Positions 14,894 to 24,854 of a stretch of DNA of 64,000 nt are shown here, one piece after another (the stretch's first letter is position 1; each line of letters starts with the position of its first letter). Under the pieces are notes generated by a model, which was not told the DNA's origin, did no database searches, and worked only from the letters and a program-made list of their open reading frames with translations. Origin of the DNA: Nocardiopsis potens DSM 45234 (GTDB lineage: Bacteria > Actinomycetota > Actinomycetes > Streptosporangiales > Streptosporangiaceae); the NCBI RefSeq assembly GCF_000341105.1, contig NZ_ANBB01000001.1:1-64000 (forward strand), read 5' to 3'. The translations under genes and the position numbers were made by a program.

Positions 14894-17800
14894 ATGGCGG
14901 ACGACCGGAAACTCCTCGACTACCTCAAACGCACCACCGCCGACCTGCGCCGGACACGCGCCCGGCTGCGGGAGGCCGAGGCCGCCCGCCGGGAGCCGGT
15001 CGCCATCGTGGCGATGGGCTGCCGGTTCCCCGGCGGCGCGGACACCCCGGACCGGCTCTGGGAGCTGCTCGCCTCGGAGACCGACGCGGTCTCCGGGTGG
15101 CCGACCGACCGGGGCTGGGACACCGAGCGCCTCTACCACCCCGAGCGCGGCCGGGCCGGCACCTCCTCCACCCGGGAGGGCGGCTTCCTGTACGGCGCCG
15201 CGGACTTCGACGCCGGCTTCTTCGGGATCTCCCCCCGCGAGGCGGCCGCCATGGACCCCCAGCAGCGGATCCTGCTGGAACTGGCCTGGGAGACCGCGGA
15301 ACGGGCCGGGATCGACCCGGCCGCGCTGGCCGGCACCCGCACCGGGGTGTTCGCCGGGATCGGCAACCACGACTACGCGGCCGACGCGCTCGACGCCACC
15401 GAGGAGGCCGGCGGGTTCTGGACCACCGGCACCTCCGGCGCCGTCGCCTCCGGCCGGATCGCCTACGCCCTGGGCCTGCGCGGCCCGGCCGTCACGGTCG
15501 ACACCGCCTGCTCCTCCTCCCTGGTCGCGCTGCACCTGGCGGTGCGCAGCCTGCGCGGCGGCGAATGCACGCTCGCGCTGGCCGGCGGGGCCGCGGTGAT
15601 GGCCACCCCCGCCCTGTTCGTCGAGTTCTCCCGGCAGCAGGGGCTCTCCTCCGACGGCCGGTGCCGGGCGTTCGACGCCGGCGCCGACGGCACCGGCTTC
15701 GCCGAAGGGGCGGGCCTGCTGCTGCTGGAGCGGCTGGAGGACGCGCGGCGCAACGGCCACCCGGTGCTGGCGGTGATCCGCGGGTCGGCGGTCAACTCCG
15801 ACGGGGCCTCCAACGGGCTGACCGCGCCCAGCGGCCCGGCGCAGCAGGCGGTGATCCGCGCGGCGCTGGCCGACGCCGGGCTGGAACCCGGAGACGTGGA
15901 CGCCGTGGAGGCGCACGGCACCGGCACCCGGCTGGGCGACCCGATCGAGGCCGAGGCGCTGAGCGCGGTCTACGGCGCGGACCGGGACCGGCCGCTGCCG
16001 ATCGGCTCGGTCAAGTCCAACATCGGCCACACCCAGGCCGCGGCGGGGGTGGCCGGGGTGATCAAGACCGTGCTCGCGCTCCGGCACCGGCTGCTCCCCG
16101 CGTCGCTGCACATCACCCGGCCGACCCCGCACGTCGACTGGGACGGCTCGGCGCTCCGGCCGCTCAGCGCCGCCGAACCCTGGACGCCGGGGGAGCGGCC
16201 GCGCCGGGCCGGCGTCTCCTCGTTCGGGATCAGCGGCACCAACGCCCACCTCGTCCTGGAGGAGCCGTCCGCCGCCGGACCGGCCGCGGACGGCGCCCCG
16301 GAGGCCCCCGCCGAGGGGCGGACCGCACCGGCCGAGCGCCCCTTCGCCCCCGGCGGGCCGGTGCCCTGGACCGTCGCCGGGCGCACCCCGGAGGACGTCC
16401 CGGCGCAGGCCCGCGCGCTCGCGGAGTACCTGGACGCCCACGCCGCCGAACCGGGCCTGCCGGAGGGCGCCGGGCACCTGCTGGCCGGGCCCCGCGCCCG
16501 GCTGGAGCACCGCGGAGCGGTGCTGGCCCGCACCCCCGGCGGCCTCGCCGACGGGCTGCGCCGCCTCGCCGGAGGACGCGCCGGCGCCGCGCACGGGCCG
16601 GCCGACCGGGTGCGGACCGTCCCGCCCCGGCGCACCCGCCCGCCGGAGCAGACCGTGTTCGTCTTCCCCGGGCAGGGCTCCCAGTGGGCGGGCATGGGCG
16701 CCGCGCTGCTGGAGGAGTCCCCGGTGTTCGCGGCGCGGGCGGCCGAGTGCGAGGCGGCGCTGCGGCCGCACGTCGACTGGTCCCTGACCGACGTGCTGCG
16801 CGGCCGCGGCGGCCCCGGCGCGGACCGGGTCGACGTGGTGCAGCCGGCGCTGTTCGCGATGATGGTGTCGCTGGCCGCCGTCTGGCAGGCCTGCGGGGTC
16901 CGGCCCACCGCGGTGGTCGGCCACTCCCAGGGCGAGATCGCCGCGGCCGCGGTGGCCGGAGCGCTCACCCTGGACGACGCGGCCCGGCTGGTCGCGGTGC
17001 GCAGCAGGGCCGCGCTGCCGCTGGTCGGCCGGGGCGCCCTGGTCTCGGTCGGGGCGCCGGCCGACCGGCTGGACGCCTGGCTGGCCGGCGCGGACCGGGG
17101 CCTCACCGTCGCCGCCCGCAACGGCCCGGCCGCGGCGGTGGTCGCCGGAGACCCCGCCGCACTGGCCGTACTGGAGGCCTGGTGCGCGGCCGAGGGGTAC
17201 CCGGCGCGGCGGGTGTCGGTGTCCTACCCCGCGCACAGCCCCGCCGTCGACGGGATCCGCACGGACTTCCTGGCCGCGGCGGGCACCGTGCACCCCGGGC
17301 CGGAGCAGGTCCCGATCCACTCGACGGTCACCGGGGCCCCGGTGCGCGGCACCGCGCTGGACGCCGGGTACTGGTTCGCCAACCTGCGCAGGCCGGTGCT
17401 GTTCGAACCGGTCATCCGCGATCTGGCGAAACGCGGCCGCACCGCGTTCATCGAGGTCAGCCCGCACCCGGTGGTCGCGGACGGGATCGAGGCGACGCTG
17501 GAGGCCGCGGTCGGCGCTCCCGCCGACCCGGGCGGCGCCGTGCTGTCCACCCTGCACCGGGGCGACGGCGGGCGGGACCGCTTCACCGAGGCGCTCGCCG
17601 AGGCGCACGCCTCCGGCGTCGCCTACGACCGGGACCTGCTCTTCGGCCCCGGCGCCGCCCACCCGGCGGACCCGCCGGTCTACGCCTTCCAGCGGGAGCG
17701 GTACTGGCTCGCCCCCCGCCGCCGCACCGGCGGCGACGCGCCCGCCGCCGCCCACCCGCTGCTCGGCGCGGAGCTCCCCCGGCCGGACGGCGCGGGGCCG

Positions 17801-20800
17801 CTGCTCACCGGGCGGCTCTCCCTGGCCGAGGAGCCCTGGCTGGCCGACCACGCGACCGACTCCACCGCCCTGCTCGCCGGGACCGCCCTGCTCGACCTGG
17901 CACTGCACGCGGGGGCCCGCTGCGGCCGCCCCGTCCTGGAAGGGCTGGAGATGCTCGCCCCGCTGGAGCTCCCCCCGGACCGGGACCTCCGGATCCAGCT
18001 CACCGTGGACGCCCCCGGGCCGGGCGGCGGCCGCGCGCTGCGCATCCACTCCCGCCCGGCCGAACCGCGCGGGGCGCGCCCGGAGCACACCGGCGGCGGG
18101 TGGACCCTGCACGCGGAGGGGGTGCTGGCCGAGCCCGGCCCCGCCGGGGAGCCGGCCGGGCCGCGCGCATGGCCGCCCCCGGGCGCCGAACCGGTCCCGC
18201 TGGACGGCGTCTACCGGCGCCTGGCCGACCGGGGCTACCGGTACGGGCCGGCGTTCCAGGGGCTGCGCGCGGCATGGCGCACCGCGGACGCGGTCCACGC
18301 CGAGGTGGAGCTGCCCGAGGAGAGCCCGGGCGGCGGGTTCGGCCTCCACCCGGCGCTGCTCGACGCCGCCCTGCACGCGATGCTCGTCGACGGCGCCGGG
18401 GAGCCCCGGCCCGGGCTGCGGATGGCCTTCGCCTGGGAGGGGGTGCGGCTGCACCGCGCGGGCGCGTCCCGGCTGCGGGTCTCCCTCACCCGGACCGGCG
18501 GCGCGGAAGAGGAGGTCTACCGGGTCGAGGCGGCCCTGCCCGACGGCGCCCCGGTGCTCACCGCCGACGCGCTCACCGTGCGCGAGGCCGCCGGGCCCGG
18601 GGGCGGAGGGGCGGGCCGGTCGCTGTACCGGCTCGACTGGGTGCAGACCGGTCCGCGGCCGTCCGGCCCGCCGCCGGCCGGCCGGTGGGCGCTGCTCGGC
18701 GCCGACCCCGCCGCCGGGGCCCTCGCCGCCCTCCCCGCCCACCCCTCCCCGGCCGGGCTGGCCGAGGCGGTGGCGGCGGGCGCCCCCGCCCCCGGACTCG
18801 CGGTCGCCGCGGCGCCCGGTGCCGGGGAGGGCACCGGGCCCGAGGCCGCCCGGGAGGCGGTCCGCGCCGCCCTGGACCTGGTGCAGCGCTGGCTCGCCGA
18901 GGACCGGTTGGACGGCACCCGGCTGGTGCTGGTCACCCGCGGGGCGGTGGCGACCCGGGCCGGGGAGGGCGTCGCCGACCCGGCCGGCGCCGCGGTGTGG
19001 GGGCTGCTGCGGTCGGTGCAGACCGAGCACCCGGGGCGGTTCCGCATCGTCGACCTGGGCCCGGGCGAGGAGCACCTGCTGCCGTGGGCGCTGGCCTCGG
19101 ACGAGCCCCAGGCGGCGGTCCGGCACGGCGAACCGCTCGCCCCGCGGCTGGTCCCCGAGCGCGCCGACCCCGGGGCGCTCACCGACCGGGGCTGGCGGCT
19201 GGAACCGGACGGCAGCGGCCGCATCGACGGCCTGGCCCGGGTACCGCACCCGGACGCCTCCCGGCCGCTGGGCGAGGGGGAGGTCCGGGTGGAGGTGCGG
19301 GCGGTCGGCCTGAACTTCCGGGACCTGCTGCTCACCCTCGGCGCCTACCCGGGGACCGCGAGGGTCGGCTCCGAGGCCGCCGGGGTGGTCACCGAGACCG
19401 GCCCGGGGGTGCACGGCCTGGCCCCGGGCGACCGGGTGATGGGCCTGCTCAGCGCGGCCGTCGGCCCGGTCGGGGTGGCCGACCGGCGGCTGCTGGCGCC
19501 GATCCCGCCGGGCTGGGGCTTCGCCCGGGCGGCCACCGCCACCGGCGTCTACCTCACCGCCTACCGGGCCCTGGTGGACGTCGCCGGGCTGCGCCCCGGG
19601 GAGCGGCTGCTGGTGCACGCCGGAACCGGCGGGGTGGGGATGGCCGCCGTGCACCTGGCCCGGCACCTGGGGGCGGAGGTCTTCGCCACGGCCAGCCGGG
19701 AGAAGCGCCCGGTGCTGCTCGGGATGGGGCTGCCCGCGGAGAACGTCTCCGACTCCCGCTCCGCCGCCTTCGAGGACGACGTGCTGCGCGCCACCGGCGG
19801 CACCGGCGTCGACGTGGTGCTCAACTCGCTGACCGGCCCGCTGGTCGACGCCTCGCTGCGGCTGCTGGTGCGCGGCGGCCGGTTCGTCGAGCTCGGCAAG
19901 ACCGACCAGCGCGACCCGGACCGGGTCGCCGCGGAGCACCCCGGCGCCGTCTACCACCCGTTCGAGCTCCAGCAGGCCGGGCCGGACCGGACCGCCGAGA
20001 TGCTCACCGAGATCACGGCCCTGTTCGACAAGGGGATACTGCCCCTGCCGCCGCTCTCCTGCCTGCCGGTGCGGGCGGCCGGGGAAGGGCTGCACCGGCT
20101 CCAGCGCGGCCGCAACACCGGGAAGATCGCGCTGACCGTGCCCCGACCCCTGGACCCCGGCGGCACCGTGCTGATCACCGGCGGCACCGGCGCGCTCGGC
20201 GGCCGGCTCGCCCGGCACCTGGCCGCCGAGCACGGGGTGCGCAGCCTGCTGCTGCTGAGCCGGCAGGGCCCCCGGACCCCGGGCGCCGGCCGGCTCCGCG
20301 CCGACCTGGCCGCGCTGGGCGCCGAGGCCGCCGTCCTGGCCTGCGACGTCTCCGACCCGGAGGACCTGGACCGGGCGCTGCGGGCGGTCCCCGAGGACCG
20401 GCCGCTGACCGCGGTGGTGCACGCGGCCGCCGTCATCGACGACGGGACGGCCGCCTCGCTCACCGCCGAGCGGGTCGACGCGGTGATGCGGGCCAAGGCG
20501 GACGCCGCCTGGGCGCTGCACGAGCGGACCCTCGACGCCGACCTGGCGGCGTTCGTGCTGTTCTCCTCGGCGGCGGGCGTGCTGGGCACGGCCGGCCAGG
20601 CCGGGTACGCGGCGGCCAACGCCTACCTGGACGCGCTCGCCGAGCACCGCGCCGCCCTCGGACTGCCCGCCGCCTCGCTCTCCTGGGGGCTGTGGGAGGT
20701 CCGCGGCGCCGCGGCGCAGGAGCTGACCGGGACAGACCTGGCCCGGATGGGCCGGGCCGGGCTGCGCGCCATGCCGGTCCGGCTGGGCCTGGAGCTGTTC

Positions 20801-22339
20801 GACGCGGCCCTGGCCTCCGGCCGCCCGCACCTGGTGCCGGCCGCGCTCGACCTGCCGGGCCTGCGCGCCGCGGACGCCGGCGACACCGCGCCGGTGCTGC
20901 GCGGCCTGGCCGGCGCCCCGGGCCGGGGCGGGCGCGCCCCCGCCGCCGAGGTCGACCGGTCCGACCTGCTCACCCTGGTCCGCACCCGGGCCGCCGAGGT
21001 CCTCGGGCACAGCGGGGCGGGGGCGGTCCCGCCCGACGCCTCCTTCCTGGAGCTGGGCTTCGACTCGCTCACCGCGGTCGAGCTCCGCAACCGCCTCGGC
21101 ACCGACCTCGGCACCCGCCTCGCCTCCGGCGCGGTCTTCGCCCATCCCACCCCGCGCCGCCTGGCCGGACACCTGGAGACCGCGGCGCCCGCCGCCCCGG
21201 CGGCGGGCACGGAGCCGTCCTCCGCCCTGCCCTCCACCGCCTCCGAGGCGCCCGCCGCACCGGGCACGGAGGCGGGAACCGCTCCGGCGGCCCCGCCTTC
21301 CACCGCCCCCGAAGGGCCTGCCGCCCCGGTCGGCACCGGGACGGCCACCGGGGGAGCGGCCCCCGCACCGGAGGCCGGGGCGCCCGCCTCCGGCGCGGCC
21401 GCGCCCTCCGCTCCGCCCTCCACCGCGCCCGACCCCGCGGACGGCGGCCTGGTCGGCCTCTTCCTGGAGGCCTGCCGCACCGGAAGGGCCGCGGAGGGGG
21501 CCGCCATGCTGCGCACGGCGTCCGTGCTGCGGCCGGTGTTCAGGTCGGCCGAAGAGCGCGGGGAGCCGGTGCGCCCGGTCCGGCTGGCCCAGGGCGCACC
21601 GGCGGACGGGCGGGCCCTGCTCATCTGCTTCCCCTCCCTGGTGATGGCCGCCGGGCCGCACGAGTACGCCCGGTTCGCCGCGGCGCTGCGCGGGAAGCGG
21701 GACGTCGCGGCCCTTCCGCACCCGGGATTCGAGCACGGGGAGGCGCTGCCGGCGGGCCTGGGGGCGCTGGCCGAGGTGCACGCGCGCGCGGTCCTGGAGT
21801 ACGCGGCGGGGCGGCCGTTCGCCCTGCTCGGCCGCTCCTCCGGCGGGTGGGCGGCGCACGCGGCCGCCCGGCGCCTCGAAGAGCGGGAAGCGCGCCCCGA
21901 GGCGCTCTTCCTGCTGGACACCCCGGCCCCCGGGGACGACCGGACGCTGGACGTGGTGGGCGCCGGGATCGCCGCGCGCGAGGCGGACCTCGGCCTGGTC
22001 GACCCGGTCCGCGCCACGGCCGGCGGCGGCTACCTGCGGCTCTTCTGGGAGTGGACGCCGCCGGAGGTGGCCGCGCCCGCGGTCTTCCTCCGCCCGCAGG
22101 AGCCCCTGCCGGGCCTGGACGGGGAGCCGATGCCCGCGGAGGCGTGCCGGTTCGACTGGCCGCTCCCGCACACCGAGGAGCGGGTCCCCGGCGACCACCT
22201 CACCATGCTGGAGGAGCACGCCGGGGCGGCGGCGCGGGCGGTGCACGCCCGGCTGGCCGACACGGAGTCCGCCCGCCCCGCCGCCCCGGTCCCGGCCCAG
22301 TGCAGGGGGGGAGTGGGAGCACGCCTGACCGTTGAGTGA
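14894..22339 (+). CDS. type I modular PKS: KS-AT-DH-ER-KR-ACP-TE
   Basis: A 2481-residue terminal module. It has an N-terminal docking coil ([20 protein letters not shown]), a KS (Cys206), and an AT (Ser678 in [17 protein letters not shown], but YPAH from residue 778 instead of YASH). The DH (His986 in LADHATDS; Asp in [18 protein letters not shown]) is followed by an ER (about 1430-1750, [11 protein letters not shown]), a B-type KR ([11 protein letters not shown]) and an ACP (Ser2058). After an Ala/Pro linker comes a thioesterase (Ser2315 in GRSSGG, late GDHLTML histidine). All reductive domains look usable, so the last extension should be fully reduced and the chain released by TE. The ATG at 14894 with AGAGAGG upstream begins the docking coil; an upstream in-frame ATG at 14804 lacks both. 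The stop lies inside the tnpB element's left end. Confidence 0.95.
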   Translation: MADDRKLLDYLKRTTADLRRTRARLREAEAARREPVAIVAMGCRFPGGADTPDRLWELLASETDAVSGWPTDRGWDTERLYHPERGRAGTSSTREGGFLYGAADFDAGFFGISPREAAAMDPQQRILLELAWETAERAGIDPAALAGTRTGVFAGIGNHDYAADALDATEEAGGFWTTGTSGAVASGRIAYALGLRGPAVTVDTACSSSLVALHLAVRSLRGGECTLALAGGAAVMATPALFVEFSRQQGLSSDGRCRAFDAGADGTGFAEGAGLLLLERLEDARRNGHPVLAVIRGSAVNSDGASNGLTAPSGPAQQAVIRAALADAGLEPGDVDAVEAHGTGTRLGDPIEAEALSAVYGADRDRPLPIGSVKSNIGHTQAAAGVAGVIKTVLALRHRLLPASLHITRPTPHVDWDGSALRPLSAAEPWTPGERPRRAGVSSFGISGTNAHLVLEEPSAAGPAADGAPEAPAEGRTAPAERPFAPGGPVPWTVAGRTPEDVPAQARALAEYLDAHAAEPGLPEGAGHLLAGPRARLEHRGAVLARTPGGLADGLRRLAGGRAGAAHGPADRVRTVPPRRTRPPEQTVFVFPGQGSQWAGMGAALLEESPVFAARAAECEAALRPHVDWSLTDVLRGRGGPGADRVDVVQPALFAMMVSLAAVWQACGVRPTAVVGHSQGEIAAAAVAGALTLDDAARLVAVRSRAALPLVGRGALVSVGAPADRLDAWLAGADRGLTVAARNGPAAAVVAGDPAALAVLEAWCAAEGYPARRVSVSYPAHSPAVDGIRTDFLAAAGTVHPGPEQVPIHSTVTGAPVRGTALDAGYWFANLRRPVLFEPVIRDLAKRGRTAFIEVSPHPVVADGIEATLEAAVGAPADPGGAVLSTLHRGDGGRDRFTEALAEAHASGVAYDRDLLFGPGAAHPADPPVYAFQRERYWLAPRRRTGGDAPAAAHPLLGAELPRPDGAGPLLTGRLSLAEEPWLADHATDSTALLAGTALLDLALHAGARCGRPVLEGLEMLAPLELPPDRDLRIQLTVDAPGPGGGRALRIHSRPAEPRGARPEHTGGGWTLHAEGVLAEPGPAGEPAGPRAWPPPGAEPVPLDGVYRRLADRGYRYGPAFQGLRAAWRTADAVHAEVELPEESPGGGFGLHPALLDAALHAMLVDGAGEPRPGLRMAFAWEGVRLHRAGASRLRVSLTRTGGAEEEVYRVEAALPDGAPVLTADALTVREAAGPGGGGAGRSLYRLDWVQTGPRPSGPPPAGRWALLGADPAAGALAALPAHPSPAGLAEAVAAGAPAPGLAVAAAPGAGEGTGPEAAREAVRAALDLVQRWLAEDRLDGTRLVLVTRGAVATRAGEGVADPAGAAVWGLLRSVQTEHPGRFRIVDLGPGEEHLLPWALASDEPQAAVRHGEPLAPRLVPERADPGALTDRGWRLEPDGSGRIDGLARVPHPDASRPLGEGEVRVEVRAVGLNFRDLLLTLGAYPGTARVGSEAAGVVTETGPGVHGLAPGDRVMGLLSAAVGPVGVADRRLLAPIPPGWGFARAATATGVYLTAYRALVDVAGLRPGERLLVHAGTGGVGMAAVHLARHLGAEVFATASREKRPVLLGMGLPAENVSDSRSAAFEDDVLRATGGTGVDVVLNSLTGPLVDASLRLLVRGGRFVELGKTDQRDPDRVAAEHPGAVYHPFELQQAGPDRTAEMLTEITALFDKGILPLPPLSCLPVRAAGEGLHRLQRGRNTGKIALTVPRPLDPGGTVLITGGTGALGGRLARHLAAEHGVRSLLLLSRQGPRTPGAGRLRADLAALGAEAAVLACDVSDPEDLDRALRAVPEDRPLTAVVHAAAVIDDGTAASLTAERVDAVMRAKADAAWALHERTLDADLAAFVLFSSAAGVLGTAGQAGYAAANAYLDALAEHRAALGLPAASLSWGLWEVRGAAAQELTGTDLARMGRAGLRAMPVRLGLELFDAALASGRPHLVPAALDLPGLRAADAGDTAPVLRGLAGAPGRGGRAPAAEVDRSDLLTLVRTRAAEVLGHSGAGAVPPDASFLELGFDSLTAVELRNRLGTDLGTRLASGAVFAHPTPRRLAGHLETAAPAAPAAGTEPSSALPSTASEAPAAPGTEAGTAPAAPPSTAPEGPAAPVGTGTATGGAAPAPEAGAPASGAAAPSAPPSTAPDPADGGLVGLFLEACRTGRAAEGAAMLRTASVLRPVFRSAEERGEPVRPVRLAQGAPADGRALLICFPSLVMAAGPHEYARFAAALRGKRDVAALPHPGFEHGEALPAGLGALAEVHARAVLEYAAGRPFALLGRSSGGWAAHAAARRLEEREARPEALFLLDTPAPGDDRTLDVVGAGIAAREADLGLVDPVRATAGGGYLRLFWEWTPPEVAAPAVFLRPQEPLPGLDGEPMPAEACRFDWPLPHTEERVPGDHLTMLEEHAGAAARAVHARLADTESARPAAPVPAQCRGGVGARLTVE

Positions 22340-22409
22340 ATCTCAGCGTTCCTCTCGCTGAGTCTTCCTCCCGCTTCACCGACCGCCGCCGACTCCGAAG
22401 AGCGAGGTC
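22329..22409. repeat. left inverted end of the tnpB element
   Basis: It is the reverse complement of 24322-24401 with scattered mismatches. It contains a 7-bp-stem hairpin at 22342-22362. Confidence 0.75.
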
Positions 22410-22438
22410 GACCGGGGCCGCATCCCGCGGCCCCGGTC
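22410..22438 (+). terminator. hairpin terminator after the PKS operon
   Basis: A perfect 12-bp G+C-rich stem (22410-22421 with 22427-22438) and 5-base loop lie 70 bp after the PKS stop. There is no T-tract. Confidence 0.55.
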
Positions 22439-22953
22439 TCCTGCACTCCTGCGGGCGGTCAGGTCTTGCGGGGGAGGCGGAGGGGCGGTGGGCCCGGAGG
22501 CGGCCGGTCCGGTCGCAGGCGGCCCCGGTCTCCGCCGGCCCCGCCTCTCATCGGTTGCTCGCCGTCGGCGGTCTGGAGCGGCGAGCGGCCGACCCGTCAG
22601 GCGGTGACCTCGGCGTCCTCCATGATCTCGGCCAGACTCGGGGCTGAATTCTGCCGACCGATTCATCGGCGTTGATCAGTGTTCCTCTGCCATGGTCTTC
22701 ACGTGCGGCTCAGCGATCGGGCATGCATGCAGGGCGGTCACCATCAGAGCGCCTGAAAGCGGGGCAAGAAGGCGGGACGGCCGTGCCGGTGGTCGAAGAC
22801 GCCGGCGGGCCGGTTTCCCGTCCCCCCTCTGGAGACAGGGCGCCCGCGGTCGGCCCGCCCGGTCCGGACCGCATCGAGTCTTTACTGTCAGTGCGGGACC
22901 GTACCCTGCGGGTCATGGACGAAGGCGAAGCCTCCGAGGAGGGGGCGTGTGCC
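22439..22953. other. non-coding 5' part of the tnpB element
   Basis: No TnpA or other known protein could be read in any frame. A short reverse-strand open frame ending at 22599 (SLAEIMEDAEVTA) looks like the tail of a lost gene, but it has a stop close upstream. TTTACT near 22883 and TACCCT near 22902 could be part of a promoter for the two following frames. Confidence 0.3.
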
Positions 22954-23043
22954 ATGACCGATGCAGTGGCACTGTTCTCCGCCCGTCTGCTGTGCAGGCG
23001 GACGGGGAAGGCACTCGCCGTCGTACAGGAGGGCTGCGCGTGA
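22954..23043 (+). CDS. 29-residue ORF translationally coupled to tnpB
   Basis: A tiny frame (MTDAVALFSARLLCRRTGKA then LAVVQEGCA) begins at ATG 22954, 8 bases after a near-ideal AGGAGGGGG (22937-22945). It ends in GTGA overlapping the GTG start of tnpB. The strong Shine-Dalgarno sequence and 4-bp overlap suggest real translation, perhaps as a leader that sets TnpB level. The peptide resembles nothing I recognise. Confidence 0.45.
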   Translation: MTDAVALFSARLLCRRTGKALAVVQEGCA

Positions 23044-24260
23044 GCCATAAGCAGGGGCTGCGCTGCGAGCTGGCCCCCACCGGCGAGCAAGCGGTCGCCA
23101 TGGGCCGCCACTGCGGGCTGTCGCGGGTGGTGGAGAACTTCTGCCTGGAGACGGTGCGGAAGAAGTACGCCCAGCGCAAGGCCGAGGAGAGCTACGGCAT
23201 CACCGGCGAGGACCTGACCAAGGTGCCGTGGTCGGCCCCGGCGTTGGAAAGGGAGTGGCGCGCCGCTCACCCGGAGCGCTACCCCTGGTTCTCCCAGGGC
23301 GGGCTGTCCTCCCGGGTGCCCAAGGAGGCGTGCCGGGTGCGGGCGGCGGGTCTGAAGAACTACTTCGCCTCCCGGGACGGCAAACGCAAGGGGACCCGGG
23401 TGGGCTGGCCGAGGTGGCGCAGGCGCAAGCACGGCTCCCGGTTCCGCTACGACGCCGACCGCGCCAGACCGCTCAACACCCGCACCGTGCGCCTCCCGGG
23501 GATCGGGGACGTGGCGGTGCATGAGGACATGTCGTGGCTGACCGGCCGGACGGCCACCGGCTCCGCCCGGATCCTTGGCGCCACCGTCCGCGAGCGGGCC
23601 GGACGGTGGTGGGTCTCCTTCCAGATCGAAGTGGACCGCGACGACCTCAACAAGCGCCGCCGGGTGCCCGATGGTGCTCCCGCCTGCGGGATCGACCTCG
23701 GTTTGAAGACCTTCGCGGTCATTGCCAACAGTGACGGCACCACCGAGGAGATCCACGCCCCGAAACCGCTCAAGGCCGCACAACGCGCCCTCAAGCGCGC
23801 CGGGCGCAGGCTCTCCCGCTCGGCTGAGGATTCCAAGAACCGGGAAAAGGCCCGGCGCCGCGTCGGGCGGCTGCACCTGCGGGTGGCCGACCGGCGGCGG
23901 GACTTCCTGCACCAGACCACCACCAGGCTGGCGAGAACCAAGTCGGCCGTCGCCGTGGAAACCCTGCACGTCAAGGGCATGGCCAGGAACCGCAGGCTGT
24001 CCCGCGCCGTCTCCGATGCCGGGTTCGCCGAGTTCGTCCGCCAGTTGGAGTACAAGGCCGACTGGTACGACTCCACGGTGTGGAAGGCCGACCGCTGGTT
24101 CCCCTCATCCAAGACCTGCGGCCACTGCAAGCGGGTCAACCGCGCCTTGGCGCTGGCCGACCGCACCTGGGCCTGCCCCGGCTGCGGCGCCGTCCACGAC
24201 CGGGACGCCAACGCAGCGGGCAATCTCCTCGCCAGGATGCTCGAAGAAAGCGCCGCTTGA
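23040..24260 (+). CDS. tnpB: TnpB, RNA-guided endonuclease of IS605/IS1341-type elements
   Basis: A 406-residue TnpB with an intact RuvC-like active site: Asp219 (CGIDLGLKTFAV), Glu307 (VAVETLHVKGM) and Asp389 (HDRDANAAGN). A four-cysteine zinc ribbon (TCGHCKRVN, then WACPGCGAVH) is inserted before the last motif. The N-terminal helix-turn-helix part is basic. TnpB proteins cut DNA under the guidance of an RNA made from the element's right end and help element retention. GTG 23040 follows AGGAGGG (23027-23033) and overlaps the preceding small frame by 4 bp. With all catalytic residues kept it is probably functional, although transposition would need a TnpA from elsewhere. Confidence 0.93.
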   Translation: MSHKQGLRCELAPTGEQAVAMGRHCGLSRVVENFCLETVRKKYAQRKAEESYGITGEDLTKVPWSAPALEREWRAAHPERYPWFSQGGLSSRVPKEACRVRAAGLKNYFASRDGKRKGTRVGWPRWRRRKHGSRFRYDADRARPLNTRTVRLPGIGDVAVHEDMSWLTGRTATGSARILGATVRERAGRWWVSFQIEVDRDDLNKRRRVPDGAPACGIDLGLKTFAVIANSDGTTEEIHAPKPLKAAQRALKRAGRRLSRSAEDSKNREKARRRVGRLHLRVADRRRDFLHQTTTRLARTKSAVAVETLHVKGMARNRRLSRAVSDAGFAEFVRQLEYKADWYDSTVWKADRWFPSSKTCGHCKRVNRALALADRTWACPGCGAVHDRDANAAGNLLARMLEESAA

Positions 24261-24401
24261 CATCGGACCCCTCGCCGGGAAGTTGCCCGGAGAGGAAAAA
24301 CGCCTCGCGGAGACCGCGTGAGACCTCGCTCTTCGGAGCCGGCGGCGGTCGGTGAAGCAGGAAGAAGACCAGCGAGACGATCGCTGAGATTCAAGCAACG
24401 G
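24130..24401 (+). ncRNA. probable guide (omega) RNA region of the tnpB element
   Basis: By analogy with studied TnpB systems, the guide RNA scaffold spans the end of tnpB and the right element end, with the guide taken from DNA just beyond 24401. The stretch 24261-24401 is non-coding and contains the conserved inverted end. Exact limits cannot be read from sequence alone. Confidence 0.35.
24322..24401. repeat. right inverted end of the tnpB element
   Basis: It mirrors 22329-22409. Its outer hairpin is CAGCGA-GACGA-TCGCTG. The bases just beyond read into the kinase remnant. Confidence 0.75.
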
Positions 24402-24647
24402 GTGGATCACTTTGACCGCGACCCGCTCGCCGCGCCCGCCGAGCGCCCCGTAGACCGCGCCCATGCCGCCCGCGCCGATCCGGCCCACCAGCTGGAACGG
24501 GCCGATCACCCGCGGGTCGCCGGGGCGCAGCGGGGCGAATCCCCCGGGGAGCCGCGGACCGCCGGAGGGGGCAGGGGCTGCTGCATCGGGATCCTTCCCG
24601 GGGGGAGGAGGGCGGGGAGCCGGGCGGGACACCGACCAGCGTGGCAC
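24399..24647 (-). pseudogene. 5' remnant of a bacterial Ser/Thr protein kinase gene
   Basis: Only the first part of a PknB-type kinase remains: DPRVIGPFQLVGRIGAGGMG, then AVYGALGGRGERVAVKVIHP, that is the glycine-rich loop and the VAVK lysine. The frame then enters the tnpB element's right end. The rest of the kinase is absent from the other side of the element, so more than a simple insertion happened. GTG 24647 opens the kinase frame; an ATG near 24586 with AAGGAT upstream is in another frame, so the start itself may also be damaged. Confidence 0.75.
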
Positions 24648-24854
24648 CGGCCCGGGACGCGGACAAGGGGGCGGCGGCCGGCCCGGGCGGCCGGTTCGTG
24701 CCGTTCCGCGCCGATCGGGTCCGCGCCGCCGTCCACAGATCGGAGCGCGGGTCGGCGCGGCCCGGCGGCGCCGGTGTATGTTGCGTTCTGATCACGGGTG
24801 GCCGCACACGGTGACCGTTTCCGGGGCCGCCACCGCCGAGTGACGGAGGAGCAC

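Larger units (their letters stand above)
22329..24401 (+). mobile_element. tnpB-only insertion element with about 80-bp inverted ends
   Basis: The 2.07-kb unit is bounded by 22329-22409 and 24322-24401, imperfect inverted copies of each other (about 85% alike by eye). Each contains a small hairpin near its outer edge (CTCAGCG/CGCTGAG on the left; CAGCGA/TCGCTG on the right). The only recognised protein is TnpB; no TnpA is present. IS200/IS605 elements normally have dissimilar hairpin ends, so the mirror arrangement is atypical. The left end contains the last codons and stop of the PKS gene. The right end abuts a broken kinase gene. Confidence 0.75.

Noticed and set aside
22599-22645. Reverse-strand tail SLAEIMEDAEVTA as a gene
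   Set aside because: A stop codon lies about 20 codons upstream in the same frame and no start or family was found; at best a remnant.
24399-24647. Functional short kinase
   Set aside because: Only the nucleotide-binding start of the domain is present; catalytic loop and activation segment are missing.
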